64,000 nt of DNA from CAWJLS01 sp963843755 (GTDB lineage: Bacteria; Acidobacteriota; Thermoanaerobaculia; Multivoradales; DATKCC01): the NCBI GenBank assembly GCA_963843755.1, contig CAWJLS010000008.1, positions 62,001-126,000 of the forward strand, read 5' to 3'. Below the pieces are notes generated by a model. It did not search any database and was not told the origin of the DNA. It was given only the letters and a program-made list of their open reading frames with translations. Each line of letters starts with the position of its first letter. Positions within the stretch are counted from its first letter, which is position 1. The position numbers were made by a program, and so were the translations under genes. Shown piece after piece: positions 18,651 through 26,227 of the stretch.

Positions 18651-20065
18651 GCCCCGTCGCGACGCCCCCCGTGCCGCCGCTCGACACGTTCCGCAACGGC
18701 ACCCCGTACCCGTTCTGCCCCGGCTGCGGCCACAGCACCATCCTCGACCGGCTCGACCAGGCCCTGGTCTCCCTCGGCCGCGACCCGGAGGAGGTGGTGA
18801 TCGTCAGCGACATCGGCTGCTCGGGCCTGTCGGACCAGTACTTCGCCACCAGCGCTTTCCACGGTCTCCACGGCCGTTCGATCACCTACGCCACGGGCAT
18901 CAAGCTCGCCCGGCCGGAGCTCGAGGTGATCGTGGTCATGGGCGACGGCGGCACCGGAATCGGCGGCGCCCACGTGCTCAATGCCGCCCGGCGCAACATC
19001 GGCATCACCGTCTTGGTGTTCAACAACTTCAACTACGGCATGACCGGCGGCCAGCACTCGGCGACCACGCCGCCCGACGCGATCACCTCGACCACCCCAG
19101 GCGGCAACTTCGAGCGGCCGCTCGACCTGTGCGCGACGGTCGCCGCCAACGGCGCCGGCTATGTCTTCCGCGGCACCAGCTTCGACGACGACCTGGCGGT
19201 GCGCATCGCCGACGGCATCCGCCTGCCGGGCTTCGCCCTGCTCGACATCTGGGAGCTGTGCACCGCCCACTTCGTGCCGTCCAACAAGGCGTCGAAGCGG
19301 ACGCTCGCCGAGCTGCGCGAGCGGCTCGGGTTCGCGTCCGGCCTGATCCAGCAGCTCGGCCGCCCGGAGTACGGCGCGGCCTACCGGAAGGTGGCGGGGG
19401 CGCGGGCCCTCGAAGGCTCGTCGGCGCTCTCGCCCCAGGGGCTCGCCCCGATCTTCTCCGCCGGTCTCGACCGGCGCTTCGAGCTGGTGGTCGCCGGGGC
19501 CGCCGGCGGCAAGGTGCGCTCGGCGGCGCGGACGCTGGCCCAGGCGGCGGTGCTGTCCGGCCTCTGGGCGGCCCAGCGCGACGACTACCCCGTGACGGTC
19601 AAGACCGGCCACAGCCTCTCCCACCTGGTGCTCTCGCCCGAGCCGATCGACCATGCGGGGTCGAGCGGTCGCCCCGACGCGGTGCTGGTGTTGGCGGAGG
19701 AGGGGGCGCGCAAGCTGGCCGGCGTCCTGCCGCGGCTCGGGAGCGCCAGCCGGCTGTTCGTTCTGCCGCCGTTCGCCGGCCTCGACAGCCCGGCGCCGGC
19801 GACCGTGATCGATCCGGGCCGTGCCGCCGAAAAGGTCGCCAAGACCGAGCTCGCCCTGTTCGCCCTGGCGGCGGTCGTCGCCCATCTCGACCGGCCCGAC
19901 CGGACGGGCGCACCGTCTGCCTCCCGCTCCGGCTCCGCAGGCGGCTCCCTGTTCCCGGTGGAGGCGCTCGCGGAGGCGCTCCGGCTCGCCGGCGGCTCCT
20001 TCCTCGACAAGCGCCTGGCGGCGGTGCGCGCCGGCAGCGAGCTCGCGGGCCGTCCGGCCGCCTGA
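18647..20065 (+). CDS. korB: 2-oxoacid:ferredoxin oxidoreductase, beta-gamma fusion
   Basis: Residues 1-275 are the thiamine-diphosphate beta subunit: FCPGCGHSTILDRL near residue 23, SDIGCSG, VMGDGGTGIGGAHVLNAAR, then NFNYGMTGGQHSATTPP with the Mg/TPP ligands. Residues 285-470 match the gamma domain (VVAGAAGGKVRSAARTLAQA, YPVTVKTGHSLSHLVLSPEPI). Gamma is more often a separate subunit or fused to alpha, so beta-gamma order is unusual. No ferredoxin-like delta subunit is encoded alongside. The linker near residue 420 (DRPDRTGAPSASRSGSAGG) is low-complexity. Substrate assignment to 2-oxoglutarate rather than pyruvate is inferred from the two-gene architecture. Confidence 0.85.
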   Translation: MSPVATPPVPPLDTFRNGTPYPFCPGCGHSTILDRLDQALVSLGRDPEEVVIVSDIGCSGLSDQYFATSAFHGLHGRSITYATGIKLARPELEVIVVMGDGGTGIGGAHVLNAARRNIGITVLVFNNFNYGMTGGQHSATTPPDAITSTTPGGNFERPLDLCATVAANGAGYVFRGTSFDDDLAVRIADGIRLPGFALLDIWELCTAHFVPSNKASKRTLAELRERLGFASGLIQQLGRPEYGAAYRKVAGARALEGSSALSPQGLAPIFSAGLDRRFELVVAGAAGGKVRSAARTLAQAAVLSGLWAAQRDDYPVTVKTGHSLSHLVLSPEPIDHAGSSGRPDAVLVLAEEGARKLAGVLPRLGSASRLFVLPPFAGLDSPAPATVIDPGRAAEKVAKTELALFALAAVVAHLDRPDRTGAPSASRSGSAGGSLFPVEALAEALRLAGGSFLDKRLAAVRAGSELAGRPAA

Positions 20066-20193
20066 TCCAGCCTCCGAAGCCGGCACAGCCCCGGGCATCG
20101 ACCGGGGGACTGCCGCCAGCCGGGCCCCTTCCCGTCGCCGCGGGGCACGGTCCGCTATACTTCCCCCTAACACAATCAGGTGTCGGGAGGACG

Positions 20194-20472
20194 ATGAGCG
20201 GGGAAACGGCTCGGAAGAGCAGGGGTACACATCCTGCGTCTCCATCGGTCTCGGACCAGGTCGTCGAAAGGCTCTCCCCCTACCTTGGCGAGCTCAACGC
20301 GAGGGTATGGGTCAAGGTTGTGGCCCAGCGGGATCTCGGGGTGGGGCCCGAAGAGGTGTCGACTGCGGATCTGGGGACGGTGATCGAAGGCCTGCGCCCT
20401 TCGCTCAACACGTTCATGGGCCGGGACGCGGCGGAGGACCTGCTGAAGCGGGTCTCCCGGGAGGTTCGCTGA
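20194..20472 (+). CDS. Small conserved-looking cytoplasmic protein
   Basis: 92 residues with no family I recognise. The start ATG has GGAGG at good distance and TATACT at 20156-20161 as a likely -10 box. The sequence is soluble and mostly helical (SDQVVERLSPYLGELNARVW, AEDLLKRVSREVR). It abuts the next gene with no gap, so the two are co-translated and may work together at the membrane. Confidence 0.75.
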   Translation: MSGETARKSRGTHPASPSVSDQVVERLSPYLGELNARVWVKVVAQRDLGVGPEEVSTADLGTVIEGLRPSLNTFMGRDAAEDLLKRVSREVR

Positions 20473-21264
20473 ATGCGCTACCGCTGGTTGTCCGTCTATC
20501 CGCTGCTCTACGCCGCGGCCTTCGTGCTGATCTCCTGGCGGCTCCTCGCCGGGGACGGCGACCTGGCTTCGTTCGTCCACGACCAGCGCCTCGTCGTCCG
20601 GGGCCTGGCCGTCGTCGGCTGTTTCGCCGCCTTCTCGGCGTTCTCGTCCGGAGACCACCTGCGCCGCGCCTGGTTCTGGCTCGCCGTCGCCATGATGGTA
20701 GTCCTGGTCCGGGACGTGATGCGGTTGTTCGCCGCCCGCGGCGAGGTGGCGGCGGTCGACTGGACGATCAGCGGTCTGGGCGTGCTGGGCAACGTGGCGT
20801 TCCTGGTCGGCGTCTGGATGCTCGCCCGGGCGTGGAAGCTGGCGGCGGTCTCACTGCCCGGCGGCGACACCGGGTTCGGGGTGGTGACCGTGGTGGCCGC
20901 GGTGCTGGCCCTGGTCGTCGCCGGCCCCGGGGCGTATCGATTTCTCGGGATGCTCCTGAGCGGCGACTGGATCGGGCTCGTGCCGGTGGTCTCGGCCGTG
21001 GTCGACATCCTGTCGCTCTGCCTGCTGGCGCCGCTGCTGCTGACCACCCTCTCCCTGCGCGGCGGGCTGTTCGCCTGGCCCTGGGGCCTCGTCACGACGA
21101 GCATGATCTGCTGGCTGCTGTTCGACGCGGCGGCGACCTTCAGCGGCAGCCTGTTCGGAGGGACCTTCCCGGTGCACGAGATCTTCCGCGGCTTGGCGGA
21201 GAACTACCTGTTCGCGGCCGGCCTCGCCCAGAGCTTCGTCGTCGGCGACGTCCGGAAGGCGTAG
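20473..21264 (+). CDS. Seven-helix-like integral membrane protein
   Basis: 263 residues, with hydrophobic stretches near residues 5-25, 42-60, 65-85, 100-118, 135-155, 170-195 and 205-225. This is about seven membrane helices, with few charged residues within them. The order and size recall 7TM sensor modules, but no output domain follows and I cannot assign a family. It starts on the base after the stop of the 92-residue gene, implying tight co-expression. Confidence 0.75.
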   Translation: MRYRWLSVYPLLYAAAFVLISWRLLAGDGDLASFVHDQRLVVRGLAVVGCFAAFSAFSSGDHLRRAWFWLAVAMMVVLVRDVMRLFAARGEVAAVDWTISGLGVLGNVAFLVGVWMLARAWKLAAVSLPGGDTGFGVVTVVAAVLALVVAGPGAYRFLGMLLSGDWIGLVPVVSAVVDILSLCLLAPLLLTTLSLRGGLFAWPWGLVTTSMICWLLFDAAATFSGSLFGGTFPVHEIFRGLAENYLFAAGLAQSFVVGDVRKA

Positions 21265-21323
21265 CCGATCCGCTCCGCGACCGCCGGGGCTTCTGGATGC
21301 CGAAGAGCAGCGGGAGGAGGCGT

Positions 21324-21352
21324 CCCTTTCCCCCCGTGAGGGTGGGAAAGGG
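21324..21352. terminator. Hairpin between convergent genes
   Basis: CCCTTTCCC (21324-21332) pairs with GGGAAAGGG (21344-21352) around an 11-base loop that can itself pair CCC with GGG. It lies between the membrane-protein gene and the convergent rRNA methyltransferase. A similar run-rich hairpin occurs at 53389-53421. Confidence 0.55.
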
Positions 21353-21374
21353 ATCGAAGGATTGGGGGGTGATC

Positions 21375-22526
21375 CTAATAGACGTCGAAGCTGAGGATCT
21401 TGGCGTCCAGCGGCCCGAGCCGGATCGGCGTCCGCTGGCGCGGCTTCAGCCCGATGTGCTTGCCCTTGGCCGGGTCGCCGGCCAGCACCACCGCCTTGAA
21501 GCCCGCGTAGTGGTGCTTCATCAGGTCGCCGATGCGGGGCCACTGGTCCTCGGACGGGTCGAGGCGCTCGCCGAACGGCGGGTTGATCAGGAGCAGCCCC
21601 GGGCCGGCGGGCGGCTCGTAGGAGAACGCGTTCCCCACGTCCACCCGGGCGAAGCCGTCGAGCCCCGCCCGGCGCAGGTTGGCGCGTGCCGCCCGCACCG
21701 CCTCGGGATCCTCGTCGATGCCGAGCAGTTGGACCGTGCCGCCGGCCGCGGCCGGTGCCGGCAGCGGCTCCTTCTGGACCGAGCGCCAGACCCCGGCGGC
21801 GAAGCCGGGCAGCCGCTCGAAGCCCCAGCGCTCGCGCAGACGGCCGGGCGCCAGCCCCAGGGCGTAGGCGCCGGCCTCGGCCAGCAGGGTGCCGCCGCCG
21901 CACATGGGGTCGACCACCACGCCCTGCCCGTCCCACTCCGCGGCCAGCACGCACGCCGCCGCCACCTGCTCGCGCACCGGCGCCGGCCCCGCCGCCACCC
22001 GGTAGCCGCGCCGGTCGAGGGAGTCGCCCGAGGTGTCGAGCAGCAGGCTGGCCCGGTCCTGGAAGAGCCACACCCGGAGCTGGAGGTCCGGGTCGTTGCG
22101 GTCGACGGTGGCGCGCTTCCTGTAGCGCCGGCGCTGGGCGTCGACGATGCCGTCCTTGACCCGCACCGCCACCCACCGCTTGTCACGAACCTGGGAGCGG
22201 GCGGAGGTGGCCCGGATGGCGAAGCTCCGCTGGGGTTCGAAGAGCTCGCCGGCCGAGAGCCCGTCCCAGCGGCGCGAGCCGAGGACCAGCTCCGCGGCGC
22301 CGGCGGCCAGGGCGTCGTCGTCCGCGGCGTTCCAGGCGCCGAGCTCCACCAGCACCCGGTTGGCGCTCCGCAGGCGCCAGTTGGCCCGGTAGACGTCGAT
22401 CCAGCCGCCGCTGAAGGAGACCGCCGAGCGCTCCCGGGAGATTCCGCCGAAGCCGTTGGCACGGAGCTCCTGTTCGAGGATCCATTCGAGACCGAGGGCG
22501 CAGGTGGCGATGAGTCGGAGGGCCAT
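21375..22526 (-). CDS. THUMP-domain class I RNA methyltransferase (RlmL/Trm14-like)
   Basis: Predicted N2-guanine methyltransferase acting on rRNA or tRNA. Residues 1-165 form the ferredoxin-like/THUMP region (IATCALGLEWILEQELRANG, FAIRATSARSQVRDKRW), as in the RlmL N-half. The Rossmann part has VVVDPMCGGGTLLAEAGAYA for S-adenosylmethionine, LGIDEDPEAVRAARANLRRA, and the catalytic motif LLINPPFGERL. The 383-residue length fits a single-methyltransferase RlmL without the RlmK half. It is a stand-alone gene, with a tandem repeat just upstream of it. Confidence 0.85.
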   Translation of the reverse strand: MALRLIATCALGLEWILEQELRANGFGGISRERSAVSFSGGWIDVYRANWRLRSANRVLVELGAWNAADDDALAAGAAELVLGSRRWDGLSAGELFEPQRSFAIRATSARSQVRDKRWVAVRVKDGIVDAQRRRYRKRATVDRNDPDLQLRVWLFQDRASLLLDTSGDSLDRRGYRVAAGPAPVREQVAAACVLAAEWDGQGVVVDPMCGGGTLLAEAGAYALGLAPGRLRERWGFERLPGFAAGVWRSVQKEPLPAPAAAGGTVQLLGIDEDPEAVRAARANLRRAGLDGFARVDVGNAFSYEPPAGPGLLLINPPFGERLDPSEDQWPRIGDLMKHHYAGFKAVVLAGDPAKGKHIGLKPRQRTPIRLGPLDAKILSFDVY

Positions 22527-22611
22527 GGGGGCGGATTCTACTCCCGGACCGGTGCGACCTCCCGGTCCGCCGGCTCGCTTGGGGCTGCCGGGCTTCCTCG
22601 GGCCGCCGGGT

Positions 22612-22719
22612 TGCCTCTGGCCGCTGGTCTGCCTCTGGCCGCTGGTCTGCCTCTGGCTGCTGGTCTGCCTCTGGCTGCTGGTCTGCCTCTGGCTGCTGGT
22701 CTGCCTCTGGCTGCTGGCG
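22612..22719. repeat. 18-bp tandem repeat, six copies
   Basis: Unit TGCCTCTGGCYGCTGGTC. Units one and two carry CCG and units three to six CTG; the last diverges at its 3' end. It fills most of the gap between the porin stop and the rRNA methyltransferase start, both on the minus strand. There are no spacers, so it is not CRISPR. On the minus strand it would read QQPEAD repeats, but no start or signal supports a protein. Confidence 0.9.
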
Positions 22720-22724
22720 CCGGC

Positions 22725-24140
22725 TCAGAACTGGAACCCGATCGACGCCAGCCAGGCCCGACGGGTACCGAACTGGAGGGCGAGGTCGCGGGCGTCGCTG
22801 TCCTCGTAGTCGACCTTGAGCACCCAGTTGTAGGTCGGCCGGTAGTTGATGCCGCCGGTCCATCGCCGTTCGCGCTGAACCGACCAGGCGCCGTCCAGCG
22901 GCCCCTCGAGACGAGCCGCGTCGTACTCGGCGACCAGCTCGATCCGGGCGGTGGGGAAGGCCTGGCCGTGCCAGCCGCGGCCGAGGAAGGACGGGGTCGC
23001 GCGGTAGACCAGGCGGCCGTACCAGCCGTTCAGGGTGGCGTCGTCGGCGAAGCGGTCCTGCTCGGCCTTCAGGCGGTTGACCTCGCCGGTGAGGACCAGC
23101 GGCCCCCGCTCCAGGTAGAGGTCGAGGGCACCGCCGGAGAGGTTGAGGTCGCCGGCGTCGTCGTAGGCGCCGGTGTAGACCGACAGGCCGGTCCGCAGCC
23201 AGCCGCCGAGGGTCCAGGCGCCGCGGCCGACCAGCGCCGGCTCGGCGTTGTTGTCGGCTCCGAACGGCTGGCGGGCGTCGCGGGTGCCCAGGGCGGTGAC
23301 GTCGGCGTCGAGGCCCGAGACCAGGTAGACCTCGTAGTCGAACGAGGAGAGGTCGCCCAGCGGTGCGGTGCCGTAGACGCCGAAGCCGTTGTCGGTCCAG
23401 TCGGACGGTGCCACCACGTAGGAGGTGAGCGGTTTCGAGATGACCGCGCGGTTGGGGGCATAGTGGTCGACGTTGACGTTGCCGAACGGCACCAGGAGGG
23501 CGCCGCCGCGGACGTTGAGCCAGGGGGCGACGGTGTAGTTGGCGTAGGCCTGCTCGAGCAGAACCTCGCCGCCCCGCTCACCGCCGACGGTGGCGGCCCG
23601 CTCGAGCTCGATCTCGGCGAAGAAGCCGAGCCGGTCGTGGGGCTGGCCGGAGACCACCAGCTCGAAGGCCTCGGCGTCGAACAGGGTCCCGGGGTCTGGC
23701 TGGCGCTCCCGGATCGCGTTGACGGTGCCGTAGACGGTCAAGTTGTTGCGGCGCCGCTCGCCGGCCGACAGGAGATCGACCCGTTCGGAGGTCGACCGGA
23801 CCTGGTCGGCGAGGCGTTGCTGCTCCGTGTCGATCCGGTCGGTGGCTTCCGCCAGGGCCTGGGCCTGCTCCCCGGACTCGGCCTGCGGAGAGGACGCGGT
23901 CTTCTCGTCACCGCGGTCGAGCAGCTCTCCGACCAGGGCACGGAGCTCCGCGATCTCCTGGTGCAGGGCCTCCATGCCCTGCTCGAGGTGCTCGACCCGG
24001 GTCGCGAGCGGCTGATCGGCGGCCGGGGTCGACGGTTCCTCGGCGGCCGGAGCCGGCGGGGCGAGGGCGACGGCAGCGCCGACCCCGCCGACCCAGAGGG
24101 CGAGGGCGAGCGTGAAGACCGTTGCGGGGCGGCGGCTCAT
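22725..24140 (-). CDS. Outer-membrane porin with coiled-coil N-terminus
   Basis: 471 residues, starting at the ATG at 24140 that overlaps the kinase gene stop. A signal peptide (LALALWVGGVGAAVALAPPAP) is followed by a helical region, residues 45-125 (VEHLEQGMEALHQEIAELRA), likely a periplasmic trimeric coiled coil. About 340 residues of alternating beta strands follow, beginning NNLTVYGTVNAIRE and ending in the aromatic GFQF expected for BAM insertion. SKPLTSYVVAPSDWTDNGFG resembles carbohydrate- or phosphate-selective porins. Coupling to a Ser/Thr kinase gene is unusual. Confidence 0.8.
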   Translation of the reverse strand: MSRRPATVFTLALALWVGGVGAAVALAPPAPAAEEPSTPAADQPLATRVEHLEQGMEALHQEIAELRALVGELLDRGDEKTASSPQAESGEQAQALAEATDRIDTEQQRLADQVRSTSERVDLLSAGERRRNNLTVYGTVNAIRERQPDPGTLFDAEAFELVVSGQPHDRLGFFAEIELERAATVGGERGGEVLLEQAYANYTVAPWLNVRGGALLVPFGNVNVDHYAPNRAVISKPLTSYVVAPSDWTDNGFGVYGTAPLGDLSSFDYEVYLVSGLDADVTALGTRDARQPFGADNNAEPALVGRGAWTLGGWLRTGLSVYTGAYDDAGDLNLSGGALDLYLERGPLVLTGEVNRLKAEQDRFADDATLNGWYGRLVYRATPSFLGRGWHGQAFPTARIELVAEYDAARLEGPLDGAWSVQRERRWTGGINYRPTYNWVLKVDYEDSDARDLALQFGTRRAWLASIGFQF

Positions 24141-26146
24141 AGCGAGACCTCCAGTTCCTCTGGGTTGCTGGCGCGGCCGTCGGGACTCAGGACGACGACC
24201 GAGTAGAGGCCCAGCGGGACGTCGGGAGCCACGAACAGGGTCACCCGGACGCGTTCGTCGCTCTGTCGCCGGAGACGGCGGACCCGGATACCGGACGCCA
24301 GTGCGTCGCCCCGGCGGACCTCGATCGTCACGCCCTCGGCGAACGCGACCCCGTCGAGCACCACGGTGGCGACGGCGCCGCGCCGGACGACGGCCGGGGT
24401 GACCCTCTCGAGCTGTGGGGCGGGGGTGGTGGGCGCGGCGGCGGTGGGCGCGGCGCGTTCGCCCTCCGGCGTGCGGTCGCTGGCTGTCGGCCTGGCCGAG
24501 GCGGCGTCCGGCTCGCCGGTCGCCCGGAGCGTGGACGACGAGGCGGGTTCGTGCTGTTCCGGAAGGGCGGCTCGGTCTCTCGCCGAATCTGACGTGATCA
24601 TGGCCTCGCCTTCCGAGCTCGCTTGCTCGTGCGTGCGGGCTGGATCCTCGGTCGGAGGAGCGTCCGCGGGGGCGGTAGGCCTGGCCGACGCCAGCTCGGC
24701 GGACGCCGCGGGGTCGCTCCCGCGCGTCCCGCTCGCATCGTCCCGTGGCCGTCCGGTCTCTGGCACGGTCGCCGGCCCGGCCTCCTGAAGGGCTCTGGCT
24801 GCCGCGTTCCCTCGACGCTCCGACGGCGCGCGGTCGGCCGTGGTCCGTCCCGCCGTGGTCCGCCCCGCCGTGTCGCCTGCCGGTCGGACCTCCTCTCCGG
24901 TGGGCGGGCGGGTCTCGGCGGGCGCCGTCCGACCCGATCCGGGCGGAGATCCGGGCGGTGATTCGGGACGCGCGGCCGGCTCCGTCCGCGCTCCGGGGTC
25001 TTCCGCTGGCTGCGACGTGGCGTCGCGGCTCTCGGGCTTTTCCAGGTCTCCGCCGGTTCCGTCGTCGCGTTTCGAGGGCGTGGACGGGTTGGACACGGCT
25101 CCGGCACGGACGGGCGTGTCGCGTGGGGACGTCTCCGGAGACACTGCCGGATGGCCGGCGAGGAGCCAGGCGAGCGCTCCGGCGGTTCCCAGGAGCGCGA
25201 TCCCCCCGACCGCCCACCGGAGCCACGCGGGCCGTCCGGCGGGAGACCGGCGAGTCGTTCGCGCGGTCCCCTGTCTCTCGATGACGACGGTGGCCTGAGC
25301 GAGGGAATCCGAAGCGTTCGCCACCCGGGCCTCGAGCGCCTGGCGGAGCGGCATGAGGGTCGCCGGCCGGCCGGCGGAACGACGGGCCAGGCAGGCCATG
25401 ACCGCGGCGCTCAGGTCCGGCTCCAGATCGGGCCGGAGGGTGGCGAGCGGCTCGGGCGTGGCGGTGAGCACACGCGTCAGGCACTGCTCCAGGGTGTCGG
25501 CCGCGAAAGGGTTCTGGCCGGTCAACGCCTCGTAGGCCACCAGCCCCACGGCATAGATGTCGGAGGCCCTCGAGTGCCCCTCGCCGTTGAGCACCTCGGG
25601 CGCCAGGTACCGGGGCGTTCCCATCAGCATGCCGGTGGCGGTCAGCGCGACGGAGCCGGCGCGGGCGATGCCGAAGTCCAGAAGCTTCGCCTGCCCGCCG
25701 TCGAGCACCTGGACGTTCGACGGCTTGACGTCCCGGTGGAGCACTCCCTGGCTGTGGGCGTGATCGATCGCCCGGCAGAGGGAGACGAGCACGGAGAGGA
25801 CGGCGGCCTCGGGTGGCCGTCGCTCCAGCCAGCGCTCGAAGCTCTCTCCTCCGAGGTGTTCCATCGCCAGGAACGGCTGCCCCTCGTGAAAGCCGAACTC
25901 GAGCAGGGTGACGATCTCCGGGTGGGAGAGGTTGCCGATGGTTCGGGCCTCCTCCAGGAACCGGGCGCGGGCCTCGTCGCCGGTCGCCCCGGAGAGCACC
26001 TTGACCGCCACCTTGCGGCCGATGTGCGGATCCTCTCCGAGATAGACCCGCCCCATGGCGCCCTGGCCCAGGAGACCGACGATCCGGTACTTGCCGATCT
26101 GCTCCGGGTGGGCGGATGCGTCCGCGCTGCGCATGACGGCGGTCAT
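24137..26146 (-). CDS. Transmembrane Ser/Thr protein kinase (PknB type) with C-terminal IPT/TIG-like domain
   Basis: Kinase domain residues 15-280: LGQGAMGRVYLGED (P-loop), VAVKVL (ATP Lys), LHRDVKPSNV (catalytic loop), LLDFGIAR (Mg Asp), GTPRYLAPE (activation end). One membrane helix near residue 320 (WAVGGIALLGTAGALAWLLAG). About 250 residues of Pro/Thr/Arg-rich linker follow, then a final 90-residue extracytoplasmic domain (VTPAVVRRGAVATVVLDGVA, VPLGLYSVVVLSPDG) that looks like an IPT/TIG or Ig-like fold. ATG at 26146 or 26134 are both possible starts. ATGA overlap with the porin suggests a shared envelope role. Confidence 0.87.
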   Translation of the reverse strand: MTAVMRSADASAHPEQIGKYRIVGLLGQGAMGRVYLGEDPHIGRKVAVKVLSGATGDEARARFLEEARTIGNLSHPEIVTLLEFGFHEGQPFLAMEHLGGESFERWLERRPPEAAVLSVLVSLCRAIDHAHSQGVLHRDVKPSNVQVLDGGQAKLLDFGIARAGSVALTATGMLMGTPRYLAPEVLNGEGHSRASDIYAVGLVAYEALTGQNPFAADTLEQCLTRVLTATPEPLATLRPDLEPDLSAAVMACLARRSAGRPATLMPLRQALEARVANASDSLAQATVVIERQGTARTTRRSPAGRPAWLRWAVGGIALLGTAGALAWLLAGHPAVSPETSPRDTPVRAGAVSNPSTPSKRDDGTGGDLEKPESRDATSQPAEDPGARTEPAARPESPPGSPPGSGRTAPAETRPPTGEEVRPAGDTAGRTTAGRTTADRAPSERRGNAAARALQEAGPATVPETGRPRDDASGTRGSDPAASAELASARPTAPADAPPTEDPARTHEQASSEGEAMITSDSARDRAALPEQHEPASSSTLRATGEPDAASARPTASDRTPEGERAAPTAAAPTTPAPQLERVTPAVVRRGAVATVVLDGVAFAEGVTIEVRRGDALASGIRVRRLRRQSDERVRVTLFVAPDVPLGLYSVVVLSPDGRASNPEELEVSL

Positions 26147-26213
26147 TCTGGCAGCCGAAGGCCGGAGCCTTCCCACCCGTTCGGGCGGGGCGCCATCGCC
26201 CTCGCGGGACCGC

Positions 26214-26219
26214 TACAAT
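26214..26219 (+). promoter_or_regulatory. -10 element of a likely leaderless promoter
   Basis: TACAAT, one mismatch from TATAAT, ends 8 bases before the ATG of the molybdopterin oxidoreductase at 26228. Transcription starting the usual 6-8 bases after a -10 box would begin at or next to the start codon. No good -35 box is visible. Confidence 0.5.
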
Positions 26220-26227
26220 GCGGGTCC

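Noticed and set aside
22612..22719. CRISPR array
   Set aside because: The units are contiguous with no spacers, only 18 bp, and no cas genes are present.
19821..24206. A 1461-codon open frame on the plus strand
   Set aside because: It overlaps korB, the membrane-protein gene, the rRNA methyltransferase and the porin in other frames or antisense. It is a GC-rich shadow with Arg/Ala/Gly-dominated sequence and no domains.
22725..25484. The porin frame extended to 919 codons
   Set aside because: The upstream part is an out-of-frame shadow of the kinase linker. The true start at 24140 has a signal peptide and overlaps the kinase stop.
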